A stretch of 64,000 bases of DNA, from positions 1,158,665 to 1,222,664 of the forward strand of contig MCFL01000002.1 in NCBI GenBank assembly GCA_002102555.1, read 5' to 3'. Each line of letters starts with the position of its first letter. Positions within the stretch are counted from its first letter, which is position 1. Of the stretch, positions 1 through 11,430 are shown piece after piece. A model generated the notes under the pieces. That model worked only from the letters and a program-made list of their open reading frames with translations. It was not told the DNA's origin and ran no database searches. The translations under genes were made by a program, and so were the position numbers. This stretch comes from Catenaria anguillulae PL171. Lineage: Eukaryota; Blastocladiomycota; Blastocladiomycetes; Blastocladiales; Catenariaceae.

Positions 1-651
1 GGCGGTCGATCTGTTGTCGCCGCTGGTGTGCGGGAAGGGTATGACGGCGGTTGTCGAAGCTGATGCAAGTATTGAAGAAGTGGGAGGCGAGAGTGGTTCG
101 CAATCAAAGTCAAGGAGCACTAAACGAAAGTATTAGCAGGCATTCATATGGACGCAACCGGAACAGTTGATCCAACTTGACGTACAGCTGAATATTGCAA
201 TCTCATTGACCCGCGCGCTTAGTCCTTTGAGCCGGCACTCTGCGAACTCGGACTCGGCTTGCCACCAGTTTGGCGCATTTCCGAATTCCATGGCCACAGG
301 CGACGGCACCAACAACCCTCCATACCCAAGCTGGCCAACAGTCCCAGCGCGACATGCACTCAAGTCACGTATTCCCGAAGCAACGAGCGGACCAGGCACT
401 TTTTTCAGTCCAACGCCCCACACCGATGTAGCATTTGCGTGGTAGTTCAAGTTTTGAACGTCAGACCCATCCGAGCAGTGTACGAGCATTCCTATCGGCC
501 ATGTCGGCTCCAGGTTTGGCATTGAGACTAGCTCAAAGTCAAGGCGGTTGACAAATGATTTGCCTGGGCAGGTGGTGTTGTATTCCTTGGTGAGCTCGAG
601 CGAAGCGTGAGGGGGATGTCCAAAGAGATCGAAGGACTTGATGCTGGACAT
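1..651 (-). CDS. Single-pass membrane protein paralogue A (partial, continues left of window)
   Basis: Exon 1 runs 651-186 and exon 2 runs 119-1, where the window ends. The intron (185-120) has a GTACGT donor and a TTTAG acceptor, and joins in phase 1. The product has a folded N-terminal domain of about 150 residues with motifs TCPGKSF, LVHCSDGSD, SGIRDLSAC and QLGYGG, followed by the start of a Ser/Thr-rich stalk. The same motifs, intron position and phase recur in the gene at 1381-2651, so the two are tandem duplicates. The start at 651 (MSSIKSF) was chosen because it matches the start of the paralogue; an in-frame upstream ATG exists at 777. No signal peptide is visible. The family is not recognised. 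A surface-exposed receptor or lectin-like role is only an inference from the paralogue's architecture. Confidence 0.65.
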
Positions 652-1380
652 TTTGATACATGTGAGGCTTCTTGCATGGCTGGTCGTACATGCTTTCAAG
701 CGATGAAAATGCGGGGGGAAAACGGGACTTAAAGCGAACAATGTGTCAACATCCGCAGCTGCGAAATGCCCGTTCATTCAGACAGCTGCTGCAAACCCGC
801 TACATATTGGCACGATGCTACGTATTGAATAAATTGCGGCGGTACCGCTTTGCAATTCTGTGACGAGACTGTGGCAGAAAAGTCAAAAATACTACAAACG
901 GTTGACCGTCGCTTGGCCTGAACAAGGCCAAGGCAGCACGGCAGCGATCAACCTTGGTCTCACACGCACACGCGACACAATAATGTGTGAACGTGTCCCC
1001 CTCCGCTCTCCTGACCTCTTTTTGCCACACGTTGCTGCGAAGCCTGCGATGGACCGACCCCGATTCAAGTTCGGTTTCTAGAGCGCAACTGACGGAGTGC
1101 ATGACGGCCTGAGCCGGATAATGGGATCATTTAAGTCAGCCGCCGACTTTACCCAAACCATCTGTTCGACATTGTCCTCACACCCTGTCTTCGCCCACCC
1201 TCAGCGTTTCCGTCCGCTGTTTGACATGCTTCCATCACATGCCTCCAGGTGCTCCAACTTTGCACTTTTATCTCGCAACTTAGCGCTGGGCGCGACTAGT
1301 AGACGACCATCACCTTGTTCCTGAACGGCAACAACCAAATCAAAAAATACGCACGCACCCAACGCGTCACTCGTCATGTC
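652..1380. other. Intergenic, no gene seen
   Basis: This lies between the start of paralogue A and the stop of paralogue B, both on the minus strand, and must hold the promoter of A. Open frames here are short and have no family resemblance. Confidence 0.5.
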
Positions 1381-2651
1381 TCACCCGAGACTGGGCAGCT
1401 TGTCTTGCCCACCACCAGTTCGTTCCTCAACTAGACCGGGCACTGCAACCTCCACAACAAGATACACCGGTGGAACACCCTCATGACTGCCGATCCCTTG
1501 CGATTGCCCCAGCTGCTCTTGACGCACAGGACCGCCCAGATCCGCCAGCTCAACCGCCACCTTTGCTGCCCCACTCCCCTCGTCCTGCTTTGATTCCCCA
1601 GGTCGCATTCGCACATAAACGAGCGCAGCTGCGGCCGCGGCTGTCGCAAGACTCATTGCAATGATCAAGATCAAGAGCAATGCAATGTCGTCGGTCCAGT
1701 CGGGCGCCGATTGGCTAAACGCTGGCATGAGTGTCGTGAAGGTTGTTGCCCCAGGTATTTGCGTCAAGATGACGGTCGAGTGTCCGCCGCCCAGGGTCAC
1801 AGTGAGCGGTATGAGCGGTGCGCCGGGTGTGATGACGGTGACGATGGTGGTGGGCACACTGTTTGAGCCGACCAGAGTGATGGTGGTTGTTATTGGGGTG
1901 GGGACAGGAGTTGAATGGACTGCGCTTTGTGTGCTCGTGAGCGAGGAGCCTGTGCTGGAAGCGAGTTGGTTGGTGGCCGAGCTTGCAAAGGATGGCGGAG
2001 ACAACGGCGACGTTGATGAGGCGATGCTAAGACCACTTGGCGCAGATTCAGTCGATATTGTGGTTGTGGAAGCAGGCGTCGTTGGGGGACAGGTAAAGTC
2101 GAAACGTACTATCGTTTTGAGCAGCAAATGGACGTAAAATCAGCAGCCGAGAACACGATGCATCAAGAACAGGCGAACGTACAGCTAAAGATCCCATATG
2201 CATTGACCCACACGCTCAGTCCCTTGAGGACACACGCTGCATACATTGACTCGCTCTGCCGCCAAACATCGTTTCCCATAAACCCGGCCCCAACCTGCAG
2301 CGGTACTTGAACCCCGCCATACCCGAACTGGCTCAGCATCCCACCATGGCGGGCGCTCACATCGCGAATTCCTGACGCAACCAGCGGCCCAAGCGACTGT
2401 TCGACATCGTAGTCGTTCACAACGGATTTACCGGCGTGGTAGTTGACTGGCAGTGCGGGCGACCCATCCGAGCAATGGAGAAGGAAGCCGTATGGCCATA
2501 CGGGGACCGACGGCGCTAAATGCATGGCCTCAAAGTCGATGCGTGTGGCAAACGACTTGCCAGGGCACGAGGCCGTGTACTCGGTTGTGAATGCCGGGGA
2601 CGAGCGGTTGAAAACGTGGAATGACTGGAGGGAGTTGTTTGACATGATCAT
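1381..2651 (-). CDS. Single-pass membrane protein paralogue B with Ser/Thr stalk
   Basis: Exons are 2651-2183 and 2108-1381. The intron has a GTACGT donor and a GATAG acceptor, phase 1, at the same place as in the gene to its left. The 398-residue product has an N-terminal domain (TCPGKSF-like SCPGKSF, LLHCSDGS, SGIRDVSA, QFGYGG), then about 120 residues very rich in Ser, Thr and Pro, then one hydrophobic helix (ALLLILIIAMSLATAAAAAA) and a tail of about 80 residues. The first methionines are 2651 and 2645. No signal peptide is present, so the topology is inferred, not shown: the stalk looks extracellular, which would need a reverse signal-anchor. The domain is not assigned to a named family. 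Confidence 0.75.
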
Positions 2652-3922
2652 GGAGATTGTCTTGATTCATGAGTACGAGTGGCAAACGGATCTGGACAGA
2701 CTGGAGCGAGGGCCCTAGTTAGTCCACGGGAACTGCTATTGAATGGGCTGGTCGTTAGTTCTTGCTACAGGTCTGGCTCTGGGTAAGTCTGCAATCCTGA
2801 CGTATGCATCTAAATATGTACCCACTCACTGGAGGGCGCGGTTCAGGGGCGGAACACCCTGAGCTGTATACTATCCTGGAATTACATGTGCTGCCAAACA
2901 ACGGGTACCCCTGGCCAAACAGTTGTTATGGCATGATACAAAACTGCACCGTGAGGAGGTTTGTATTTCGCCGCCGGGATTCATTTCCAGATATGTCATT
3001 CCGCTGCCGCATCTTGTTCTGCTGGCTGGCCCGGTCAACGTCGTGACTGATTCAAGTATTTCATTTTGATTTCACGCAAGCGAGAGGACAAAAAGGACGA
3101 AAAGGCAATGACAAACGTGAGGGGAACTGAGAGTGACAACAAGAAAGAAGCAAGTACAAATTGAATGGATGTGTATAATGAAGAGAAAAGAGACCCCACA
3201 TTCCGAAAACACCGATGACCCAACAGAGCACCCACACAGACACAAATAATGGAACAAAGAAAAGGAGCCAACCAAAACAATCCAGTCGCCAATCGTGCCA
3301 CATGTCCAACTCATGGAACGGGATGGGAGCAGCCGCCAATGCCGACAAGCCAATGAAAGTACGTCATGCCTGGGAAAAGGTTTGGACCCGTGGCCGACGC
3401 GACGGCGGGTCATGCGGCCAATGGCACAGAGCCAACCCGCGGCCATGACGGCCGACGCGCGCGAACACGAGCACGAGACAAGGTTGGATAAAAATCGAGA
3501 ATCGAAAGACAAATCAATCCATGTAAAGTGCAAGTGGACGGGGGTAGGAAAAGTGTTCACCCAGAAAAGGTGACAGATTGCGCAGGCAGAGGACGAAAGT
3601 GAGGAACAGGGTCGATTGGAAACGAAGAATGTGGTATGGCTCAAAAAGGGTGTGTGGGTGTATGGGCGTAGGGTGTATGAATGAACAAGACGGGTGTCGA
3701 AATGTGGGTAATGAGGACAAGTGATCGTGCAATGAAGAATGTGCAATGAGACGAGAAATGCAGTGAGGTCAAAGTGGAGAACGGGGAGGAAAAGAACGGC
3801 GACCAGGCAAGTGTTGAGATACAATTGGCTGCAACATCTCGGAACAAACGTGCACAGGTTGACAGTTCAAAGGATCCAAAGCTTGAACCCCCACCCGCTC
3901 CCTTCAAGTGACCGGAACCCGA
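2652..3922. other. Intergenic, purine-rich stretch, no gene seen
   Basis: The region from about 3060 to 3760 is purine-rich on the plus strand. This opens long minus-strand frames of low complexity (Leu, Ser, Phe, His) that look like by-products of composition. Nothing recognisable is encoded. Confidence 0.5.
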
Positions 3923-4962
3923 TTAGGGCTTGGGTTGCGACTCTTGGTACATGGTGGCCACAATCAAGTTGAAGAGCTCCTGCATGTACTTGACACGCTC
4001 GGCGTGCTCAGAGATGTGGCGGCGCGTTGCCTCGTCCACGGCGGGTTCGTTGGCCTGCTCAATGCCCAAATCACCCTTGTTGGTCGGAGGGTGCACGGTA
4101 TCGGGCTTGCGTTCCTCGGTCTTGGGCGGCTGCGGCTTGGGCTCCTCCTTCTTGGTTCCTCCTTCTTGGGCTCTTCCTTCTTGGGCTCGGAAGGCGCAGG
4201 GGTGGCCTTGGGCTCGGGCGCCTTGAAGATGGCGGGCGTGCCAAGCTTCCACTCGTTTTCTTGTGCTGGGGCCGGAGCGGCTGGGGATGGCGAGGGAGCA
4301 GCAACAGGCTGGGGCTCGGGGCGGGCCGGTGCGGGAGCGGGCTTTGGCTCCTCCTGGGGCGGCGCCGGTGCGGGCGCCGGGGCAGGCTTGGGCTCTGGCG
4401 CGGGTGCGGGAGCACCACCACCACAGGGCACCTCTTGCCAAGTCACGTCAATGACGCCAGCCCCAAGTTCGGCAAAGTGTTGGAACAAGGACGGCGACAT
4501 GTCGAGGCCACGATCGGGGCATCCGGGGCACTTGTCGACGACGCGAGCAACAGCCGTGGTCTTGCCATTGGTGACAGCAATGCACTTGCCGCACCAGGGA
4601 GACGATCCGGGAACGTTGCCGAATTGCGGAGCGTTGAGGGCGACAACGAGCTCGGCATTGCTGTTGGTGGAGCCGCAGGCACCGAGACCAACCTGGAGCA
4701 GATGTAGACAGCAGAAAACGTGTGAGTGACTAATCCCGTCGCACGTGATCAAGACACTCGAAGACAATCATACGTCGTAGTGGGTGGCACGGTTACCGCG
4801 CTTGACGAGCAGCGGCGAATCCGAACCCGATCCGGCCAAGTGCGAGAACTGTGCAACCGAGGCAGCGCCCTTGAAGTTTGCACGCGGGGCAGCGTCCGCG
4901 GCGGGGGACGAGCAGGCGGCAACGAGAAGGATGGCGGCGGTGGCGGCAGTCAAGGGATACAT
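3923..4962 (-). CDS. Secreted double-psi beta-barrel (RlpA/barwin/expansin-like) protein with a frame break
   Basis: Exon 1 is 4962-4774 and exon 2 begins at 4692; the intron (GTATGA donor, CTCCAG acceptor) joins in phase 0. A signal peptide starts MYPLTAATAAILLVAACS. The mature part has the DPBB pattern GLGACGS, a CGKC pair, VARVVDKCPGC, LDMSP and IDVTW, as in fungal expansin-like and RlpA-like proteins that act on or bind wall polysaccharide. A long Pro/Ala/Glu/Lys linker follows. In this linker the third copy of a PKKEE repeat lacks one base (a run of two G instead of three at 4154-4155 on the plus strand). Read as written, the frame goes to a stop at 3964 with an Arg-rich tail; one base corrected, it goes to a well-formed helical C-terminus and a stop at 3923. 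A sequencing error is the simplest explanation, but a real frameshift is possible. Confidence 0.8.
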
Positions 4963-5965
4963 GTTGGGGAGGAGATCACGGCAGCAGATGCATGTGAATG
5001 ATGATGAGCAAGAGTAAGTGGTGGTGATCCGGGTCGTCAACAACACTTGGACATGGAGGGCGATGAGGATTCGTAAACAGTGCAACTGGATTCTTGCGGA
5101 TGAGGATGAGGGGTGTTGGCTTCTTTTCAAGTGCCGTGCGCTCTGGTCGAGTGCCGACACTGGCGCTATGTAGCTCTGAGATCATGGCAGAAGATGATGA
5201 ATGTGGTTCCGTTTTCTGTTTTTGAGCACGGTATCAATGCACCAATCAGCGACCTCCATTTCAGCCCTGCCGAGTGGTGCCGCGTTTGCGTTTGCGATCT
5301 GACGCGCGGTGGCGAGCCAATCTCGCAACGGTTGGTAGGCGCACGTGACTCTGGCACCACTCACCAACTTCTGTCCATGTCCGCACCACGTCCTCGCCAG
5401 CCCGCAGGCAAAGAAATGTATTAAATGCCAGCCTGAATGGCTGCTTGACTGGTGGGGTTTGCCACCATTTCGCAAAATGATCCAGGCCTGTTTCCTCGGA
5501 CGGATCACACTGGGCGATCTCAAAAAAACGAGGCGGAAGCAAGCCAGCTTAGCCAGCTCCCTCCTTCCGGCATCACAAGCCTTTGAGCAAGCAGGAGCCA
5601 TGCAATTGTTCATGGTTATGTCCGACCATTGTCCGGATCCGACCATCACTGAGTCGACATTGAGCAGGACGACAACGGAACAAAATCTATCATGATGTAT
5701 ATTGGTCCATGTCTCGGAACGATGTCTCTCCAACGAGGGTGCCGTCGAATCAGCCGGGACACCAGAAGAACGCAAGGCCCGCCCAAACGGATGAGCAGTT
5801 CGTGTCGCATGGTTGATGGCATGGATGATGAAGCGCGTACACCCACGAGCTGCGGAACGCGGCAGAGGAAAGGTGGATTTGTGAGCAAAGTATTGGAGGG
5901 GAGGTGAATATGGCGCGTCAATGGTAGAACCTAGGCCAAGTCATCAAGCAAACATACTGGCAACA
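4963..5965. other. Intergenic, no gene seen
   Basis: This holds the promoter of the DPBB gene and the 3' flank of the DUF726 gene. Short frames on both strands have no recognisable domain. Confidence 0.5.
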
Positions 5966-8900
5966 TCACCATCTGCGATGCGCCTGTGCGGGTGGGCTCA
6001 GCGGTGCTTGCGAAACGCCCTCGTTTGTCGGCTGTGACGGCACGGAATCTGGTCCCTCGTTTTCATTCGCCCACGGGTTGGGCCCAACGTCAATCACAGG
6101 GCTTGCAACCGCGCTCGCTGACAGGTCATTGGACACAGTCACAGACCGCGGCGACTCGACCACTGGCGTCAATGCCGATCCACCGGCCACGCCCGTTTGT
6201 GCATCACTTGTTGTTCCCACCGCTGATGTAGCTGTCGAAACGGGGCGCTCTGTGCTGATGACTGACCCTGCAACCGACGACGCCCGGCCACTCTCACCAC
6301 TAATGACCGATGCCGACGCCGACTCGCGTCTCGAGCTGCTGCCCAGTGTGCCTTCCTCAACACTCTTGCCCGCCAACAACTCTGGCGCTTCAACATTGAC
6401 CCTTGACATGACGCTAAGCGAGTCGGCCTTGTGATCTTGCTCCTTGAGATGCTCAAGCACACTGGCCTTGCCCGTGCGGCGCTTTGCATCACGCTCGAGC
6501 TCGGCCATTTCTTTTGCAATGCGCGCCTGCTCGTCAATGCGGTGCTCGGCCTCGATATCGCGGTTGAGCAGAAACTCGGGATCGTCGCGCGTCACGCGCA
6601 GGCCGACGTGCTTGAGGATGCGCGGCATATTGACTCGGTACGACAAGTGGCCGTTGACGAGATCGGTCAGGTCAATGTCTTCGATAAAGGGAGACTTCGC
6701 GGGTGCCAGACCGGCAACGGTCCAGGCGACCGAAGAGGCGCGGAACAAGAAGCCGAGAATCTGCAGGTAGGGGAACAATACACCTGCTAAATCAGAATGC
6801 TGTCAAAGCAACGCATGCGCAAAAAAAAGAGAGCATACCCAATCGTTGCACACATAACCATTCACAAATCTGCCCGCCACAACACTCCTGGCCAATCGCC
6901 ACTGCTCAGCACTCGGTGTTGCCGGGCACCCAAACAAGTACACATCGTCCACAATCCCATACGCCTTGTTCTGCGCCAGCTCCAGCAAGCAATAAAAGAT
7001 GACGCGAGCACCGAGCGAGTACCCAACAAGCGTCACAGGCCTTCCCTCCTGCACCTGTTGCACAAGCAAATCGGCCAACAACTGGCCCGCCTTCTTTGCC
7101 CTGGCCAGTGCATTCTGCCATGGGTTATCAATAGCGTACCCGAGCTTGAGCAGCGCAAGCGGCCACGCAAGCGCAGCAAGCAACGTGTGCAACATGGTGA
7201 CCATGAGCGCCTGTTGGACGGCGGTCGTGATGACTTCACCCGCAATCATTTTCAAAGCATTGCCGAGCTCGCGCAGCATTTCGGTTTCCCAAATGATGGA
7301 AAAGTGGTCGCCCTCGTTTGGGTCGAGGACAGAGTAAGGCAGCGACAGGTCGGTTGGTTGCTCGTCCGTCTTGGCCAGCCAGCCACCAATCGAGATGATG
7401 ACGTTCATGCGGTTCGAAACTGACACGGGGTGGAAGGCAAAGTCGGTGATGCCGCCCATGCGGCGCGCCATTTTGGATTGCGCGACATCTGTTTGAATTC
7501 CAAAAACGAGCAGCCTAGTGAGTTCAACTTGAACAGTTGCGAGAGGTAGCAACGATTTTCGCGACGCGTACTCGATCCAGTCAACGTTGCCCCCGTGGTA
7601 ATCAACGCCACGCCACCCGTCCCACTCAAAAACGCCGTTGTTCCCGTCAACCCGACACTTGTGAAAACAGCACCGAGACCCGCGCCAATCAAGGGTGCGG
7701 CCAACCCGGCACTCAGACCCAACACGAGCCCACCTCCCACGGCCGCGGCCGCCATGGCGCCCAACCGTTTCCCCCGATCGCGCTTTGCCCTGGCATTCTT
7801 ATCCTGCTCCAAACACCGATCCGTCGCATTGCCAATGATGATACCAGCATGCGTCGCCATATGATACTCGATGCGCGTCACGTCCGATGGCGGCAGCAGC
7901 AAGTACTCGGCGAGTTTTGTGAGGGCGGCGCGCGCGCGTGCGTCGTATCGGCCGTCTTCGGTGGCGGCAAGCAGAATGTGAGCAATGGCGGCGTGGCGGA
8001 CGTCGTCGCGGGTGAGAACGAGCGGGGCTGGAGGCGGCGGCGGCGCAAGTGGGCCCGACGTGGTCGAGTCGCCAGAGGGAGAGGCAGAGCGGGCGCGAGT
8101 GGTGGGGGTAGATAAGGCAGAGCCTGGGTTGTCGGTTGGGTGGACCATGGGCGATTGCGAGCGGGAATTGGGCCGGACAGCAGGTGAGGCTGGCGGTCGC
8201 AAGGCCCCTTTTGGATGCGCTGCAGCATGTTCGCCGTCTTCGTCGTCATCATCATCGTCGTCGTCGTCATTGCTAGGCGCCGCCAGCTGGACAGTTGGTA
8301 GCCGGTCGGGCTCGTCAGGAAAATAATTGTCGCCAGGGAGTGCGGCGTATTCTGGCAGTGGCACATCGTCATCCTCCGACTCGTCTCCAGCAGCAGTAGC
8401 ATCTTTTCCCTTGGTCTTTCCCTTGCCCTTTGCATCTCCACCAGTGCGCTTCTTTGCCTTGGACTCGTCCCCATCCTCCTTTTTGCCGGCATCTGTTGCC
8501 GCGACCGCGGCAGCCTTCTTTTTCCCCGCAGAGGCCACCTTTTCCCTCTCTTCACGTTCCCTCCTCTCCTTTTCCCGCTCCTCTTCAGCCTTTCTCCTCA
8601 GCTCCTCTTCCATCTCGCGCTTCCGATCCAACTTCCACCGCTCCAGGACCATGGGCGGAATCAATGCGGCAGCCACATCCAGCGGCAACACGCCATGAGT
8701 GGCTGCCCGCTCAATCATGTGGCGTTCCTGCATGTCCAATCCCAAGCGCGCGTGGACACGCGACTGCAGCTTGTGTGCCCAGGTTCCATAGGCTTGCAAA
8801 GCCACAATGCCGATTTGGTATTTGCAATGTCGAAGGCATCGTAAAAGTGGCGGATGGACATGTTGAGGAGTGCAGCGAGTGGAAAGGTTTGGTGCGACTG

Positions 8901-9314
8901 GAGAATGTCGACGAGAGGGTTGTCGTCAAGCGAAGGCGGCAGGTCCGAGAGGTCGTCCGAGGCGGCGGCGGTGGACCGCAGCGAGTCGGATCGATCGCGC
9001 ACCGATGACGAGGCAGAGGAAGATGACGAGTGGAATGACGCATCGAGGAGGTCGTGTGGCGTGGCGGGTGTTGCGGGCACTTGGGACGATGAGGTCATGG
9101 ACAGGGACGAGTCGGAGGTGATGTGCAGTGGAGCAGGTTGGTGCTGGGCCAATTGGCCGCCCAGGTCACTCTCATGAGCAGTCCCGCCGGCAGCGTGCGC
9201 TTGGCCTTGAGCTTGGCCATGGGCGCGGTGAGCCTGCGCCAGAGCGGCGGCGGGATGGACCGGGGTTGTTGGTGTTGGCGTTGGCGTTGGCGTTGGCGTT
9301 GGTGGCGATGCCAT
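5966..9314 (-). CDS. DUF726 / TMCO4-type membrane alpha/beta-hydrolase
   Basis: Exon pieces are 9314 to about 8820, about 8819-7572, 7488-6839 and 6760-5966. The two introns (GTACGC...AACAG; GTATGC...TGCAG) join in phases 1 and 0. The N-terminal part is Thr/Pro- and Ser-rich. A conserved helical region, a charged coiled stretch rich in Glu/Lys/Arg, and an acidic low-complexity part follow. Next come Gly/Ala-rich hydrophobic segments, and then the hydrolase core with the nucleophile motif GYSLGAR. Downstream VNGYVCNDW continues across the intron into ILGFLFR, as in TMCO4 and yeast Mil1-type proteins; the family is thought to act at membranes. Frames change between DAFDIA and YQIGIVALQAYG at about 8820, with no GT...AG that would explain it, so one base seems missing there. 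Short GTTGGC repeats near 9270-9303 encode a Thr-Pro run at the N-terminus. Confidence 0.82.
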
Positions 9315-10524
9315 GTGGGGGGCGCGAATCGGTCACACAGTTACAAAGCGGGTGGGATGGGAGTAGAGCCTTGTGGGAATGCGATGCGGTGGGTCACTGG
9401 GTGTTTCGTTGTCAATAGGTGCATAGGTTCATTGCCGTTAACTTTTTCTCATGAAGTGATTTTCCAACATGTTCCACGTCGGCCTTGTGGCGGCGGCGCT
9501 GCCGCGGTGACTTCGACTGCAGAAAGTGGGGCTGCCGATGGCCCTTCTCCTCGGCCTTCACTGCAGTTGCTCATCATCACGCAACTGCACGACAACCTGC
9601 CACGGGGCTTCTTGCGCCCCTGCAGCTGGCCGATACTCACATTGGCAGAAACCTGACGCCCTTCAACTGAACTGAATGGCAGACTCGGGATGTGTCGTGG
9701 TAATGTGGCAAGAGAAGCTACATACCTATTCCATCCCATTGACATGAATCATGAATAGCGACCACCATCGTTGATGCATCCTGAGCCTGCAGTGTGCGAT
9801 ATATACACCCGTAGCTAGGTATAAACATGAATGCTTGGCACCTGCCATCCAAGCCTGAGCCGGCGTGCATCATTCCTGTTTGCATTCTTGACGCGTCCTC
9901 GTCCATCGACTGAGAGCAAGCCATGACTCGAAGTCATGACTCTCCCCAACTGTCTGTTGGCATGCATGAACGGCCAGCCCCGTCGAGCCCGCATGCCAAT
10001 CACCCACAAACGAGGCAACCGTGCAATCTCCCCCATTAGCCTCACCATGACCATGTTAGTAAACCATGACCCCTCGCTTTGGTTCCGTCATTCCCTCGTG
10101 ACGGGTTGCTGGTGAGTTCATGACATGGATATGAATGAGCCCACAGTCATAGCACACCGCGCTGTGACCCGCTTGAACGCCGATTCAATATGTCCGGCTG
10201 CGGCATTTGTTGACAGAAGGTCAAGTTCAGTCGCACTTCCATCATGGACGCAGGCGCAAGCGTTTGGCATCCATGAGCCGACGAGTTGAGTGGCGCGAAT
10301 CGTCCAATCTTCGGGTGCTTCAACGAGTCCCATCCAGAATACAAAACGTCGCCAGCTCCCCCTCCCATTTCTTTTTCTTGTGTTGATCCTCATACACCCG
10401 CAACTGCTTTCCAACATTGTATCGTGACTCCTGGCGAGCACTCCACCCATCACCATCATCCACCCACTCATTCCCACGCGCTAGCCGCCCCTACGTTCAT
10501 CACCATTCCTACACTCTCTTCAAC
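9315..10524. other. Intergenic, divergent promoter region
   Basis: This separates the DUF726 gene (minus) from the repeat-precursor gene (plus) and should carry both promoters. No coding sequence or obvious repeat was recognised. Confidence 0.5.
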
Positions 10525-11430
10525 ATGACTCGCCCCACACCCCGCCGCTCTTCCGTCAAGTTTGCCATTGGCGCCGCCCTGCTCCTCGTTGCCCTCGCCG
10601 CGCCTCGCCTCGCGGCTCCTGTCCCGAACCCGCAGCAGGCCTGCCAGGGACTCAACGACGACCCAGAGGCCGGCGGCTGTTCGACTGTTGGCGGATTCAC
10701 TCCCCCGATTGTCGACGAGACGGCCAGCTCCGAGGCCGCCGCACTCAAGAAGTTCAAGCGCGCCCCGGAACCCGAACCCGAGGTGGCCGGCGTTAGCGAA
10801 TCGCCCGCCGTGTTCTTTGAGCCTGGCCAGGACGATAGTGACGACGATCCGGCCACTTTGGCCAAGCGTCAGGCTGAAGCCGATGATGACGACGAGGACG
10901 ATGAGGCCGATGGCGATGCACAACTGGCCAAGCGCGAGCCGCACGATGACGGCGAGGAACACGATCACTTTGTCAAGCGCCAAGCTGTCGAGGCCGAGGA
11001 GGACGAAGAGGATGAGGATGATGATGCGCCGCTTGCCAAACGCGAGCCGCATGATGAAGGCGAGGACCACGACCACTTTGTCAAGCGTGAGCCTCATGAT
11101 GATGGCGAGGACCACGACCATTTTGTCAAGCGCGAGCCTCATGATGATGGCGAGGACCACGACCATTTTGTCAAGCGCGAGCCTCATGATGATGGCGAGG
11201 ACCACGACCACTTTGTCAAGCGTGAGCCTCATGACGAGGGCGAGGACCACGACCACTTTGTCAAGCGCGAGCCTCATGATGATGGCGAGGACCACGACCA
11301 CTTTGTCAAGCGCGAGCCTCATGACGAGGGCGAGGACCACGACCACTTTGTCAAGCGCGAGCCGCAGTCCGACTTTGACGCCCCATCTGCCGAGGAGATT
11401 GCGGCTGCTCATGCCGAGGATGACGAGTAG
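10525..11430 (+). CDS. Secreted Kex2-type repeat peptide precursor, Asp/His-rich
   Basis: This is a single exon of 301 codons. The start at 10525 was chosen because it begins a clean signal peptide (basic MTRPTPRRSS, then a hydrophobic Ala/Leu stretch). The chain is then cut by many KR pairs: one after a short pro-region (FKR), then LAKR, LAKR, FVKR, LAKR, and a run of FVKR. Eight copies of a 15-residue unit EPHD(D/E)GE(D/E)HDHFVKR are present; one is isolated (10936-10980) and seven are in tandem (11044-11358). Cutting after each KR would release identical 13-residue peptides. This is the layout of fungal kexin-processed repeat proteins and of repeat mating-pheromone precursors. The acidic peptides with an H-D-H core might bind metal ions, which is an inference. 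A large antisense frame here is only a shadow of the repeat. No homologue with this peptide is known to me. Confidence 0.85.
   Translation: MTRPTPRRSSVKFAIGAALLLVALAAPRLAAPVPNPQQACQGLNDDPEAGGCSTVGGFTPPIVDETASSEAAALKKFKRAPEPEPEVAGVSESPAVFFEPGQDDSDDDPATLAKRQAEADDDDEDDEADGDAQLAKREPHDDGEEHDHFVKRQAVEAEEDEEDEDDDAPLAKREPHDEGEDHDHFVKREPHDDGEDHDHFVKREPHDDGEDHDHFVKREPHDDGEDHDHFVKREPHDEGEDHDHFVKREPHDDGEDHDHFVKREPHDEGEDHDHFVKREPQSDFDAPSAEEIAAAHAEDDE
11044..11358 (+). repeat. Seven tandem 45-bp coding repeats
   Basis: Seven in-frame 45-base units each encode one 15-residue KR-terminated peptide. Units differ only by a GAT or GAG choice at the fifth codon and a few silent changes, so they were duplicated or homogenised recently. 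Confidence 0.95.

Noticed and set aside
3072-3824. A long minus-strand frame of about 250 codons rich in Leu, Ser, Phe and His
   Set aside because: It lies in a purine-rich plus-strand stretch, overlaps several similar frames, and shows no domain or splice logic.
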